This document shows, piece by piece, positions 16,997 through 25,370 of a DNA stretch of 35,043 nucleotides (the first letter of the stretch is position 1; each line of letters starts with the position of its first letter). Made by a program: the position numbers and the translations under genes. Below the pieces are notes generated by a model, which worked only from the letters and a program-made list of their open reading frames with translations, ran no database searches and had not been told where the DNA came from. Source of the DNA: Ornatilinea apprima. Lineage in GTDB: Bacteria > Chloroflexota > Anaerolineae > Anaerolineales > Anaerolineaceae. Where the stretch lies: NCBI RefSeq assembly GCF_001306115.1, contig NZ_LGCL01000010.1:1-35043 (forward strand), in the 5' to 3' direction.

Positions 16997-18343
16997 CTAC
17001 TCCAACGCAAGCCCGTCTATCGCTTTTTCCAACTCGTCATCCGACACTTTACCGGCAAACCACTGGTCTTGCAGCTTGCGCAGTTCCAGCACCGTAGAGG
17101 GTTTCAACTCAACGTCATCAAGGGTGATGGGCTGGTCCACCGGGATGTCGCGGATAACGCGCGCCCCTTTCGCCAGGCCAATCGGCAGCAGGCGCTCGGC
17201 GCGGGCGGTTTCATAGGTATCCACCAGGCTGTAATACGCCGTTCCGCCAATCGCGTCGAGCACGTCTCCCGGTTTCAGGTCGTGCTTGGCCACCGCGAAA
17301 ACCTCAGCCGCCAGGCGGTTGAGCGGCACCATATTGGGTTTCTTGCGAATTTCCAGCATGGCGCAGGTCAGAGGAACCTCAATGCTGCACAGGTGATAGG
17401 GGCGGAAGAGGGTGTAATAGGGGCCGTTGCCCATATCGCGCAGCACCATCGCCTCGCGCAGGCGCGGGTGATCGGTGCGGATGACCAAAAAGACGCCCGG
17501 GGCCACCCGGCCAATTCCATAATCAACCACACCCATCTTGTTCAGAACGCCGCCTTCTTCCTTAAGCCGGAAGGTTTCGCTCAGGTGATCGCGGTCCGTG
17601 TCCGGGCCGTGCATGCCGCGCACATCCGGCACCAGGCCGGTGGCATTGGCCACCGCGGCCATTTCAATCATCGTTTTGCTGCCGTCCACAAATTCCACCA
17701 GCATGTTGGGGCTTAACCCGCGCCGCGCGGCCTCTTTGGCAATCACCGGGTCAACCGGTGTGGCGTGGCGGTCGAGGGGGTTATTTTTGCCCTTGCCAGC
17801 TGCCACAATGGTAAATCCCAGGGCTTCAGCAAAATCGTACAGTTCTTTGCAGGCGGCAGGCTCGTCACCTGCGGCCAGGGCGTACAGCACACCTTTGCGC
17901 TCGGCATACCAGCGCAGCACCGGGCCAACGGTGATATCGGTTTCCACATTCATCATCGAAAGGTGCTGCCCGCTGCGCGCCGAAAGGAGCGCGGCGCGCG
18001 TGCCAATTTCCGGCACACCGGTGGCTTCCAGCATCACCTGCACGGTTTTCATTTGCGTTACCACATGGTAATCGGTGGCAGCCACCACTTTACCAGCGCG
18101 CACGGCTGCGTCGGCCTCTTCGGCCGTCTGCGCCACCACCACTTCGGCCTTAACCTGGCCAATTTCGTACGCCTTGCGGGCGCGCTCCAGGTCTACATCG
18201 GCGGTCACCACCACTTCCACGCCCAGCATCATCGAGACTTCGGCCACCACGTCGGTGCCCATCTGTCCGGCGCCGATCAGGCCAATGCGCACCGGGTTTC
18301 CGGCTGCATGCCGCTCACGCAACTCTTCGTTTAATCCGATCAT
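16997..18343 (-). CDS. NAD(P)-dependent oxidoreductase with C-terminal SAF domain (COG4091-like)
   Basis: 448 residues. Rossmann motif IGLIGAGQMGTD (20-31) near the N-terminus, then the homoserine dehydrogenase-like region (DYHVVTQMKTVQ, NVETDITVGPVL, GKGKNNPLDRH) and a C-terminal SAF/AFP-like domain (LKPGDVLDAIGG to RVIRDIPVDQPITLDDVEL, about 345-430). This arrangement is that of the group once labelled predicted homoserine dehydrogenase; members occur in sugar or sugar-acid catabolic operons, so threonine synthesis is unlikely. Last gene of the SorC operon, starting 15 bases behind the dehydrogenase stop. Confidence 0.82.
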   Translation of the reverse strand: MIGLNEELRERHAAGNPVRIGLIGAGQMGTDVVAEVSMMLGVEVVVTADVDLERARKAYEIGQVKAEVVVAQTAEEADAAVRAGKVVAATDYHVVTQMKTVQVMLEATGVPEIGTRAALLSARSGQHLSMMNVETDITVGPVLRWYAERKGVLYALAAGDEPAACKELYDFAEALGFTIVAAGKGKNNPLDRHATPVDPVIAKEAARRGLSPNMLVEFVDGSKTMIEMAAVANATGLVPDVRGMHGPDTDRDHLSETFRLKEEGGVLNKMGVVDYGIGRVAPGVFLVIRTDHPRLREAMVLRDMGNGPYYTLFRPYHLCSIEVPLTCAMLEIRKKPNMVPLNRLAAEVFAVAKHDLKPGDVLDAIGGTAYYSLVDTYETARAERLLPIGLAKGARVIRDIPVDQPITLDDVELKPSTVLELRKLQDQWFAGKVSDDELEKAIDGLALE

Positions 18344-18358
18344 TTCAACCTCATCGTA

Positions 18359-19399
18359 TTACGGTTTCACAATGGCTTTTAACGCCTGGCCGGATGCGGA
18401 TGCCTGAAAAGCCTTGTCAACATCATCCAGGCTGAACACATGGGTGATGACCGTATCGCCGTCGATTAAACCGCGCTGCAGCACATCCAGGGCCTGTTCG
18501 TGGAAAATGGGGTGATAAGAAAACGCGCCCACCACTTCAATCTCATCATAGTGAATGCGGTTGGCGTTCAGGCTTGTCATTGGGTTGGCTTTGGGAAGGC
18601 CGCCAAATAAAATGACCCGTCCGGCTTTGCGCACCATTTCCACCGCCTGGGTCTGGGTGGCAACGATGGGATTGGCGCAGACCACAATGTCGGCACCCAG
18701 GCCGCCGGTCAGTTCGCGCACGCGGGCGACCACATCTTCATTGAAAGGATCAATCACAAATTCGGGGTGGAAAGGCTCAGCCATCTGGCGGCGCTCGGCG
18801 CTGGGCTCAGACAGAATCACTTTCGCGCCGCGCGCGTGCGCCACCGCGATGTGGAAGCAGCCAATGGGGCCGCCGCCCAACACCACCACCGTGTGCGAGA
18901 GATTGGTCTCCGCTTTATGGTGCGCGGCCAACACTGAGCTGAGCGGCTCGGCCAGCGCGGCATGTTCAAAAGACATGCCTTCGGGCATGCGGTGGATAAT
19001 GCCGTTGGTCAAAATATCGCCGCTCAGGGCCGCCTTCTGCGCCAGACCGCCCGGCATGCCCGCCGAAATTCCCACCAGGCGGGCGTTCTCGCACAGATTG
19101 TACATGCCGCGCTGGCAGTAATAACACTTACCGCAGTGCACATCGGCGGCCACCGCCAATAAATCACCCACTTTGTAATCTTTTTGCTGCGGGCCAACCG
19201 CCAGCACCACGCCCGCAAACTCATGCCCCTGCACATAGGGATCTCGCCCCTCGGGCAGGCCCTCGCGCCAGCGGCGCAGATCTGAGCCGCACACGCCACA
19301 AGCCTTCACGTCCAATAACACACCGTCCTCGGGAACTTCAGGTTCGGGGACTTCACGCACTTCAAATTGTTGGGGACCGACTAAATAGGCTGCTTTCAT
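18359..19399 (-). CDS. Zinc-dependent medium-chain alcohol/polyol dehydrogenase
   Basis: 346 residues. Catalytic zinc site Cys37 (KACGVCGSD) and the GHE motif (His59-Glu60). Structural zinc cysteines C89, C92, C95, C103 (HCGKCYYCQRGMYNLC). NAD-binding glycine motif VVLGGGPIG near 172-180, followed by ILSEPSAERRQ. The layout is that of sorbitol, threonine or galactitol-type dehydrogenases. Its position between a SIS isomerase and another oxidoreductase under a SorC regulator suggests oxidation of a polyol or sugar derivative. Confidence 0.88.
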   Translation of the reverse strand: MKAAYLVGPQQFEVREVPEPEVPEDGVLLDVKACGVCGSDLRRWREGLPEGRDPYVQGHEFAGVVLAVGPQQKDYKVGDLLAVAADVHCGKCYYCQRGMYNLCENARLVGISAGMPGGLAQKAALSGDILTNGIIHRMPEGMSFEHAALAEPLSSVLAAHHKAETNLSHTVVVLGGGPIGCFHIAVAHARGAKVILSEPSAERRQMAEPFHPEFVIDPFNEDVVARVRELTGGLGADIVVCANPIVATQTQAVEMVRKAGRVILFGGLPKANPMTSLNANRIHYDEIEVVGAFSYHPIFHEQALDVLQRGLIDGDTVITHVFSLDDVDKAFQASASGQALKAIVKP

Positions 19400-19445
19400 T
19401 TCAATTTCCTTTTCTATTGATAATGGAACGGCAAGGGTTCGTTGA

Positions 19446-20048
19446 TTATTGATCTTTTTTTACCTGAATGCCAACCGCGCCGCCGGGGTGGGTTTTGCCA
19501 AAGGCTTCTTTAGTGTAACCGCGCATGTTGAGCAGCGCCACACACAGCGCGTCGCCCATGGCTAAATTCACCAGCGAGCTGCCCGTGGCGATCATGCCGT
19601 AGGGATCCACACCCTCTGGCGCGACCACCTTCCAAACCAGGTCGGCAGTCTTACCCAGGGTCGATTCAGGCTTCTCGGTGAGGGCAATCACTTTCGCGCC
19701 TTTTTCTTTGGCCAGGCGCGCTAAAAAGTTCACTTCCACCGTTTCGCCGCCTTTAGAAAGCGCGATCAGCACATCGCGGGCGGTAACAGCGCCAGAAAGG
19801 CCATGCTGGCTGTCGCCGGGGTGAATAAACATGGCCGGCGTGCCGCAGCAAGACAATAAATGCGCCAGCCGCGCGCCCACCGCATGGGATGTGCCCGAGC
19901 CGGCCACCAAAACATGCCCCTCACAGGCCAGCAAGGCGCGCGCCACAGCCACAAACCCTTCGTCCAACTGAGCGGTCAGCGAAGCCACCGCTTCACCCTC
20001 GCGCAGAATGGTTGCTTTTGCCAGATCAAGAATTTCTTCTGAAGTCAT
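19446..20048 (-). CDS. SIS-domain sugar-phosphate isomerase-like protein
   Basis: 200 residues, a single SIS domain without the CBS pair found in KpsF. Motifs: LVAGSGTSHAVGARLAH, GTPAMFIHPGDSQHG, LIALSKGGETVEV, IALTEKPESTLGKTADL, GDALCVALL and AFGKTHPGGAVG, all close to the arabinose-5-phosphate isomerase (KpsF/GutQ) SIS domain. ATG 20048 is chosen because AGGAGG lies nine bases upstream. It probably isomerises a phosphosugar or sugar acid. It starts 29 bases behind the regulator stop. Confidence 0.85.
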   Translation of the reverse strand: MTSEEILDLAKATILREGEAVASLTAQLDEGFVAVARALLACEGHVLVAGSGTSHAVGARLAHLLSCCGTPAMFIHPGDSQHGLSGAVTARDVLIALSKGGETVEVNFLARLAKEKGAKVIALTEKPESTLGKTADLVWKVVAPEGVDPYGMIATGSSLVNLAMGDALCVALLNMRGYTKEAFGKTHPGGAVGIQVKKDQ

Positions 20049-20077
20049 CCCATCCAACCTCCTGTTCAAATTTTCTG

Positions 20078-21040
20078 TCACACATCTGCCAGCAGGCAAC
20101 GCGCCAAATGATGATCGGTGATCAATACGTCCAGCCAGCCCCCGCGCAGCGCGGCGCGCGCAACGTCCAGCTTTTGCAGGCCGCCCGCCACCCCCACAAG
20201 CCGGGGAACGCGCCTGAGCTGTTCCACGCTTACGCCAATCACCCGCTCGTCCAGAGGAGTGCTCACAACATCGCCTTGCGCGTTCAAAAAACGCAGAGCA
20301 ATATCACCCACCACACCGCTGGCCAACAATTGCTCCAGCTCCTTCGGTTTAATAATGCTCCCGTCGCGCATAAGCAGCGAGTCTTTGTGCGGCGCGCCGA
20401 TGCCCACAAATGCGACCTGCACATCGTCCAGGCGGCGCAGGGCGTTTTGCACGTTGCGGTCAGCCAGAATGGCCTCTTTGACCGCGCAGCTATCCACCAC
20501 GCCGGGCACCGAAAGCAGGCACAATTGGCTGGACAGCTTGTCTGCCAGTCGGCGGCACATCGAAAAGGCGTGCGCGTCTTGCCCGGCCGGTCCCAGTCCA
20601 CCATCCATCTGCACCACGGTAACGTCCGGGCAGTTTTGCGGCTGCAAAGCGTTGACCATTGCCAGCAAGGCCGCTCCCCAGGAGATGCCAATCACCAAGC
20701 CGGGCGAGAGGCAGCGTGTGAGATACCCGGCGGCCGTTTCTCCCAAATCCTGGTACAGTTCGGAAGCAGACGCCCCCGCCTGCACATGCGCCACCACGGC
20801 TTCGCGCAGGCCGTAGCGTTTTTCCAACGCGGTTTCCAGATCGGTATATACCCCTTCCGGGGCGCGCACGCTCACCCGCACGATTCCTTCCGCTTCAGCT
20901 TGCTGCAGCAGGCGCACAATTTTTGTGCGCGAAAGCCCCAACCGCGCAGAGATTTCCTCTTGATGGAGATGGTGCTGGTAATACAGCGTGCTGACGCGGC
21001 ATAAAAGGTGAGGGTCGATCGGTTCAGGTTTGCGAGACAT
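20078..21040 (-). CDS. SorC/DeoR-type sugar-responsive transcriptional regulator
   Basis: 320 residues. N-terminal helix-turn-helix at about 20-50 (LYYQHHLHQEEISARLGLSRTKIVRLL read in two parts: HQEEISARLGLS and RTKIVRLLQQAEAEG), then a SorC sugar-binding domain of the ISOCOT fold (VIGISWGAALLAMV, VVQMDGGLG, AFVGIGAPHKDS, DVVSTPLDERVIGVS, VGVAGG near the C-terminus). Such regulators sense phosphorylated sugars and control their own operon. It is the first gene behind the promoter at 21174-21202 and the palindrome in its leader is a likely binding site. Confidence 0.9.
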   Translation of the reverse strand: MSRKPEPIDPHLLCRVSTLYYQHHLHQEEISARLGLSRTKIVRLLQQAEAEGIVRVSVRAPEGVYTDLETALEKRYGLREAVVAHVQAGASASELYQDLGETAAGYLTRCLSPGLVIGISWGAALLAMVNALQPQNCPDVTVVQMDGGLGPAGQDAHAFSMCRRLADKLSSQLCLLSVPGVVDSCAVKEAILADRNVQNALRRLDDVQVAFVGIGAPHKDSLLMRDGSIIKPKELEQLLASGVVGDIALRFLNAQGDVVSTPLDERVIGVSVEQLRRVPRLVGVAGGLQKLDVARAALRGGWLDVLITDHHLARCLLADV

Positions 21041-21130
21041 GCAAAGCTCCGGTAACCATGGGTCGGGCTGCTACATTAATGAACATAATCTCAAATTCAG
21101 AAAAATGTTCAGTATGATTTGAAAAAATAA

Positions 21131-21146
21131 GTGAAAATATTTTCAC
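21131..21146. promoter_or_regulatory. Candidate SorC operator
   Basis: GTGAAAATATTTTCAC is a perfect 16-bp palindrome, with AATA(A) and TATT flanks that extend the symmetry. It lies about 20-35 bases downstream of the predicted start of transcription, where a bound regulator would act as a roadblock. Confidence 0.65.
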
Positions 21147-21173
21147 TATTGAAAAATTGACTATATTACAGAT

Positions 21174-21202
21174 AGTATAGCCCCCCTTCTGATGAATGTC
21201 AA
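21174..21202 (-). promoter_or_regulatory. Promoter of the SorC operon
   Basis: On the minus strand TTGACA (21202-21197), 17 bases, TATACT (21179-21174). One mismatch from the sigma-70 consensus. The leader to the regulator ATG is about 125 bases. Confidence 0.8.
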
Positions 21203-21248
21203 GCACACTGTTTACGTTTGGCGCTTCTTTCCTTTATTCTTCGAGTGC

Positions 21249-21254
21249 TATAAT
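21249..21254 (+). promoter_or_regulatory. -10 box of the asparaginase gene
   Basis: TATAAT 20 bases before the ATG; no convincing -35. Divergent from the SorC promoter, about 50 bases away. Confidence 0.5.
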
Positions 21255-21273
21255 CAAAAAATCAGGAGGCCAG

Positions 21274-22311
21274 ATGCCCAATTCATTCATTCCCGTAATG
21301 GAAGTAACTCGCGGTACGCTCGTTGAATCCGTTCACTTTGGCGCCGCCGCCGTGGTAGACCCGGCCGGACGCCTGATCGCCAGCCTGGGAGACCCCGGCC
21401 TGGTCACCTACCTGCGCTCCAGCGCCAAGCCCTTTCAGGCGCTGCACTTCTTAGAGCTGGGCGGCGCGCAGCACTTCCACTGGAGCGATGCCGAGGTGGC
21501 ACTGATGTGCGCCTCGCATTCTGGCACCGATCTGCACTACCAAACGGTGAGCAGCATGCAGGCCAAGACCGGGCTGCAAGAAGCGGATTTGCAGTGTGGC
21601 ACGCACCCGCCCTTTCACAAGCCCACCGCCCTGGCCCTGGCTGCCCGCGGCGAAGCCCCCACCCCCAACCGCCACAACTGCTCTGGCAAGCACACCGGTA
21701 TGCTGGCGCAGTGCGTGCTGCGCGGTTTGTCCAAACAAAACTACCTCGATTTCAACCACCCGGTGCAGCAGGCTAACCTGCAGACCATCGCCGAAATGTG
21801 CGATGTTCCCGCTGAGCAGATCGGCCTGGACATCGACGGCTGCTCCGCACCGGTGCACGCCCTGCCGCTCTACAACGCCGCTCTGGGCTACGCGCGCCTG
21901 AGCGACCCCGCCGGCCTGCCCGCCGAGCGCGCCGAAGCCTGCCGCCTGATCACCCGCGCCATGCGCGCCCACCCGGAGATGGTGGCCGGTCCCGACCGCC
22001 TGGATACCCACCTGATGCGCGCCGCGCAGGGTAAACTCTTCTCGAAAATGGGCGCCGAAGGTTACCAGGCCGTCGGCGTGCTGCCTCAGGCCATTCCCGG
22101 CCGCCCGGCGCTGGGCATCACCATCAAGATCGCCGATGGCGACAGCGACGGGCGCGCGCGCAACGTGGTTACCCTTGAGATCCTGCGCCAGCTCGGCCTG
22201 ACCGTTCCAGCCGTAGAAGGTTTGGAAGCGTTCTGGGACTGGAAAGTGCGCAACTGGCGTAAAATGGAAGTCGGGGAACTGCGCCCTTGTTTTCAACTCC
22301 AGTTTCATTAA
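21274..22311 (+). CDS. Type II asparaginase (Rhizobium AnsA-type, COG4448)
   Basis: 345 residues from ATG 21274, with AGGAGG five bases ahead. The protein follows the thermolabile Rhizobium-type asparaginase: EVTRGTLVESVHFGAAAVVD, YLRSSAKPFQAL, ALMCASHSG, HNCSGKHTGMLA, IDGCSAPVHALPL and AHPEMVAGPDRLDT. These hold the conserved Ser/Lys and Cys residues of this group, which is unrelated to E. coli asparaginases. It hydrolyses L-asparagine to aspartate and ammonia. It may form one transcript with the next gene, nine bases downstream. Confidence 0.87.
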   Translation: MPNSFIPVMEVTRGTLVESVHFGAAAVVDPAGRLIASLGDPGLVTYLRSSAKPFQALHFLELGGAQHFHWSDAEVALMCASHSGTDLHYQTVSSMQAKTGLQEADLQCGTHPPFHKPTALALAARGEAPTPNRHNCSGKHTGMLAQCVLRGLSKQNYLDFNHPVQQANLQTIAEMCDVPAEQIGLDIDGCSAPVHALPLYNAALGYARLSDPAGLPAERAEACRLITRAMRAHPEMVAGPDRLDTHLMRAAQGKLFSKMGAEGYQAVGVLPQAIPGRPALGITIKIADGDSDGRARNVVTLEILRQLGLTVPAVEGLEAFWDWKVRNWRKMEVGELRPCFQLQFH

Positions 22312-22320
22312 GGACTCCGC

Positions 22321-23010
22321 ATGAGCGACTCTCAACCGGCCGACCCGCAAACCGAGCATCACGCGCGCCTCATCTACGAACGCCTGCTGCAGTATTATGG
22401 CCTGCCCGAATGGCGCGATCCGCTGCCGGCCATGGACGAGCTGGTTTCCACCATCCTGTCGCAAAACACCAACGACACCAACCGCGACCTGGCCTTCAAC
22501 CGCTTGCGCGCGGCCTTCTCCACCTGGGAGGCGGTGCGCGACGCGCCTGCCGAAGCGGTGATGGACGCCATTCGCCCGGCCGGGCTGGCCAACCAGAAAG
22601 GCCCGCGCATCCAGCAGGTGCTGCGCCAGATCACCAACGAGCGCGGCAGCCTGGACCTGGATTTTCTAAAAGGATGGGACGCCGAAGAAGCCCGCGCCTG
22701 GCTGCTGCAGTTTAACGGGGTTGGCCCAAAAACAGCCGCGATTGTGCTGCAGTTTGCCCTGGGCATCCCGGCCTTCCCGGTTGACACCCATGTTCACCGC
22801 GTCAGCGGCCGCTTGGGACTGCGCCCCGCTGAGATGAACGCCGAACAGGCGCACCCGCACCTGGCAGCCCTCTTCGACCCGCAAACCTACGGCCCGGCGC
22901 ACCTCAATCTCATCCGTCTGGGGCGAGAAATCTGCCACGCGCGCAAGCCCAACTGCCGCGCCTGCCCGCTCAACGATCTTTGCCCCTCCGCGCAGGTGGG
23001 AAGCGACTGA
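22321..23010 (+). CDS. nth: Endonuclease III-family DNA glycosylase/AP lyase
   Basis: 229 residues. Helix-hairpin-helix with catalytic Lys137 (FNGVGPKTAAIV) and catalytic Asp155 (FPVDTHVHRVSGR). The C-terminal [4Fe-4S] cluster loop is C205-x6-C212-x2-C215-x5-C221. DELVSTILSQNTNDTNRD is the usual N-terminal motif of the family. It removes oxidised pyrimidines and cuts the AP site. The nine-base gap to the asparaginase gene suggests co-transcription without functional link. MutY is unlikely, as the adenine-specific C-terminal domain is absent. Confidence 0.88.
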   Translation: MSDSQPADPQTEHHARLIYERLLQYYGLPEWRDPLPAMDELVSTILSQNTNDTNRDLAFNRLRAAFSTWEAVRDAPAEAVMDAIRPAGLANQKGPRIQQVLRQITNERGSLDLDFLKGWDAEEARAWLLQFNGVGPKTAAIVLQFALGIPAFPVDTHVHRVSGRLGLRPAEMNAEQAHPHLAALFDPQTYGPAHLNLIRLGREICHARKPNCRACPLNDLCPSAQVGSD

Positions 23011-23122
23011 CGCCTTCCTGCGCGTCCTATTTTGGTCATAATCAGGTCATACCGGCGGAGCTTCCAATGGTAATTGGTGGTACTATTCTTGCAGTTAAAA
23101 AATTAATATGTAGAGGGTTGAG

Positions 23123-23983
23123 ATGAGCCAATATAAAATTGCCCTGGTATGTGACAGCACACACGATTTGCCTCAAGAATTAATTGACCGCTATCAGATT
23201 CATGTAGTGCCCCTGTATATCATCTGGAACGGGCAGGTCTTAAAAGACGGCGTGGACATTCGTCCCGAACGCTTCTACGAGCAGCTGGTCGCCCACCCAG
23301 ACGCCTTTCCCAGCACCTCGCAGCCCAGCCCGCAGGACTTCGCGCGTGTATACCAGCAGCTGGTCGCGGACGGCGCGCAAGAAATTGTGGTGCTGACCAT
23401 CAGCAGCGCGATGAGCGGCACCATTGACTCGGCGCGCCAGGCCGGGCTGCAAATGGACATCCCCGTGCACATCCACGACACCAAATCCAACTCGATGAGC
23501 ATCGGCTGGCAGCTGCTGGCCGCCGCCCGCGCCAGAGAGAATGGCGCCAGCGCGCAGGAAATGATCGCCGCCGCCGACCAGGTGCGCCAGAAGCTGGTCT
23601 ACATTATTTCGCTCAACACCCTCGAATATCTGCACCGCGGCGGGCGGATTGGCGGCGCGGCCACCTTTATTGGCCAGCTCCTCAACCTCAAACCGCAGAT
23701 CTTCGTCAACCACCAGACCGGCGCGGTGGAAGCCGGCGTTCCCACCCGCACCCGCAAGCGCGCTCTCGAAGTGCTCTACCAGAACTTCTTCAAACAGGTA
23801 GACGCCTCGCGTCCGTTGCGCATCGCCGTGCTGCATAACAACGCCCGCGAAGCCGCCGAGCAGCTGGCCGAGCGCATCCGCCAGGAATTCCACCCCGAAG
23901 AACTGATCATTTCCATCGTCAGCCCCATTCTGGGCACGCACACCGGCCCCGAAGCGGTGGCGCTGTGCGGTTACTCGCTGTAG
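23123..23983 (+). CDS. DegV-family fatty acid-binding protein
   Basis: 286 residues. The DegV fold is read from IALVCDSTHDLP at the N-terminus, VVPLYI, PSTSQPSPQDF (lipid-contact Thr/Ser), LTISSAMSGTIDSA, VHIHDTKSNSMSIGW, LEYLHRGGRIGGAAT, LKPQIFVNHQTGAVE and a final ILGTHTGPEAVAL. Such proteins bind long-chain fatty acids and present them to fatty acid kinase FakA. No FakA lies nearby. A weak GAGGG ribosome site precedes the ATG. Confidence 0.92.
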   Translation: MSQYKIALVCDSTHDLPQELIDRYQIHVVPLYIIWNGQVLKDGVDIRPERFYEQLVAHPDAFPSTSQPSPQDFARVYQQLVADGAQEIVVLTISSAMSGTIDSARQAGLQMDIPVHIHDTKSNSMSIGWQLLAAARARENGASAQEMIAAADQVRQKLVYIISLNTLEYLHRGGRIGGAATFIGQLLNLKPQIFVNHQTGAVEAGVPTRTRKRALEVLYQNFFKQVDASRPLRIAVLHNNAREAAEQLAERIRQEFHPEELIISIVSPILGTHTGPEAVALCGYSL

Positions 23984-24007
23984 GCAAGTCCAGGTCTATA
24001 AAAATGC

Positions 24008-24034
24008 AAAACCTCCTCACGCGAGGAGGTTTTT
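24008..24034. terminator. Bidirectional rho-independent terminator
   Basis: AAAACCTCCTC pairs with GAGGAGGTTTT around ACGC. T runs follow on both strands, serving the convergent degV-like and STAS-like genes. Confidence 0.92.
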
Positions 24035-24053
24035 GATTTAGCGGGTCAGATAG

Positions 24054-24416
24054 CTACTGCTGAACCAGCCAGTCGAGGGCTGCTTCACGGGTGGGGAAAG
24101 CGTTGAAACTGCGCCCGGAGAACTTGGAAATGCTGGAAAGCGCCACCTGCAGCAGGCCGTTGATCCCCGTCACCGCGGCGGCCTTCACATAGGGCGTGTT
24201 GGCTTTGGTAAAATCCTTCATCGCGGCCAGAATTTCGTTGTTAAAACTCGCGCCGGTCGCGTCCAGCACGGCCAGCACCGATTTTTGGGGCTGGCTGGCA
24301 ATCATCTTTTGCGCAGCGGCAATCAGCGCCAAAAACTCGGGGCCGGGGCGCATCTGGCTGAAATCTTCGATCAAAACCTTTTTTCCTTTATAGTCTTCAA
24401 AACGAATGCGATCCAT
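24054..24416 (-). CDS. STAS/SpoIIAA-like small protein
   Basis: 120 residues from ATG 24416, the first Met after an AGGATT ribosome site. Pattern of a SpoIIAA-like/STAS fold: F..YKGKKVLIEDFSQM, a helix (EFLALIAAAQKMI), SVLAVLDATGASFNNEIL, then KAAAVTGINGLLQVAL and a terminal helix TREAALDWLVQQ. The serine usually phosphorylated in anti-sigma antagonists cannot be placed with confidence. These single-domain forms are widespread and their role is generally unknown. Confidence 0.7.
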   Translation of the reverse strand: MDRIRFEDYKGKKVLIEDFSQMRPGPEFLALIAAAQKMIASQPQKSVLAVLDATGASFNNEILAAMKDFTKANTPYVKAAAVTGINGLLQVALSSISKFSGRSFNAFPTREAALDWLVQQ

Positions 24417-24528
24417 GAATCCTGACCTTTCTTTAATAAACAAAAATTTCACACTGGTTATACTCCGCGGCAAAGACGCAGACCATAAAAACAGAGTGAA
24501 AAATGGTTCTATTCGAGTGAAATTATGA

Positions 24529-25002
24529 TTAATTTTGGGCGGCGCGGCGCGCCTGTCGCCCGACCACTTTTTGAATGTCGCCAATATGGTGCAGGATGTG
24601 CTGCCGCACGATCTCCAGATGATCTTCCGGCGAATAGCTGCGCGAGCCAACCCGGTATGGGATGATCTCTACTCGCGGGTTGAGAATGTGCTCGCCAAGC
24701 AAGGTCTGCGCCGCGCGCAGGCGGGCGGCCAGCGCCGGCACATCCAGCACGCGCGACTCGGCCGCGAACTGGTCGTTCAGGTCTTGCAGGCGGCCTTTGA
24801 GCGGCTTCGGCTGTACCCCCAGGCTCAGGTCGCGCGTGTTGCGGGCAAAGCTCTCGTGCCAGCCCACCAGGTGACCCAGCACGTCTTTCGCGCTCCAGCC
24901 GGGATACACCTCAAGCAGCGGATCGGGCAGGCTGTCCATCACCTCCAGCAGATGGGTAACACTTTGCTCCAATTGAGAGAAGCGTTCAGATCGCGCAGTC
25001 AT
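24529..25002 (-). CDS. DinB-fold (ClbS/DfsB-like) protein
   Basis: 157 residues from ATG 25002, beginning MTARSERFSQLEQSVTHLL, a four-helix bundle of the DinB superfamily: W...DVLGHLVGWHESFAR in helix 2 and HLEIVRQHILHHIGDIQK near the end provide the His residues that usually bind a metal. This group includes ClbS, which protects against colibactin, and thiol transferases, but most members are uncharacterised. A longer reading (from 25110) lacks a better ribosome site. A 112-base gap separates it from the STAS-like gene. Confidence 0.75.
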   Translation of the reverse strand: MTARSERFSQLEQSVTHLLEVMDSLPDPLLEVYPGWSAKDVLGHLVGWHESFARNTRDLSLGVQPKPLKGRLQDLNDQFAAESRVLDVPALAARLRAAQTLLGEHILNPRVEIIPYRVGSRSYSPEDHLEIVRQHILHHIGDIQKVVGRQARRAAQN

Positions 25003-25212
25003 CCTATGGTTTCCCATTCCTTCTTCAATCTTATGGGCGAGGTTGCGGGCGATTCTGCCTAAAAAAACACCGTGCATACCTCCGCCCTCAAACCGGCGTC
25101 TTTGTCTCATTCAAAACGGTAAGAATCCCCGTCCGAAGACCAGGCAGACCTAATCCGCTTCGCGTCCAATTTCAAGGATGTGCTACTCATTAATCATATT
25201 CCAAAACCAAAT

Positions 25213-25239
25213 AAAAATTCCCACAGCTCATGTGGGAAT
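25213..25239 (-). terminator. Terminator-like hairpin, second copy behind the tRNA-Gly
   Basis: ATTCCCACA pairs with TGTGGGAAT around five bases, T run on the minus strand. Together with the preceding CTCCCGCTCA it duplicates the tRNA-Gly 3' end and terminator at 25341-25378. Confidence 0.75.
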
Positions 25240-25243
25240 GAGC

Positions 25244-25313
25244 GGGAGGGTGGTGTGCAGGGAAGATCAGGCGCCCAAAAGGTAAACCAGCGTGACCACC
25301 CGCCTGCCCCCAC
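25244..25313 (+). repeat. Structured interspersed repeat, diverged copy 3
   Basis: Aligns with 4044-4118: GGTGG, GCAGGG, CCCA..AAGGTAAAC, GCGT, CACCCGCC and CCCACC fall in the same order and near the same spacing. The second hairpin seen in copies 1 and 2 is not preserved here. Confidence 0.55.
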
Positions 25314-25340
25314 CGCCAGTCTCCCGTTTCTCTGCCAATC

Positions 25341-25367
25341 AAAAATCCCCACAACCTGTGTGGGGAT
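25341..25367 (-). terminator. Terminator of tRNA-Gly
   Basis: ATCCCCACA pairs with TGTGGGGAT around five bases, then T5 on the minus strand, four bases behind the tRNA. Confidence 0.9.
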
Positions 25368-25370
25368 GAG

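Noticed and set aside
16954..17090. GAGGAGGAGG followed by an ATG and a 45-codon frame on the plus strand
   Set aside because: The frame runs antisense into the end of the SAF-domain oxidoreductase gene and has no protein-like features; the ribosome-site-like purine run is not enough.
16997..18343. Assignment as homoserine dehydrogenase of threonine synthesis
   Set aside because: The SAF domain and the SorC/SIS/dehydrogenase neighbours fit a catabolic role; the aspartate-pathway enzyme has a different C-terminal architecture.
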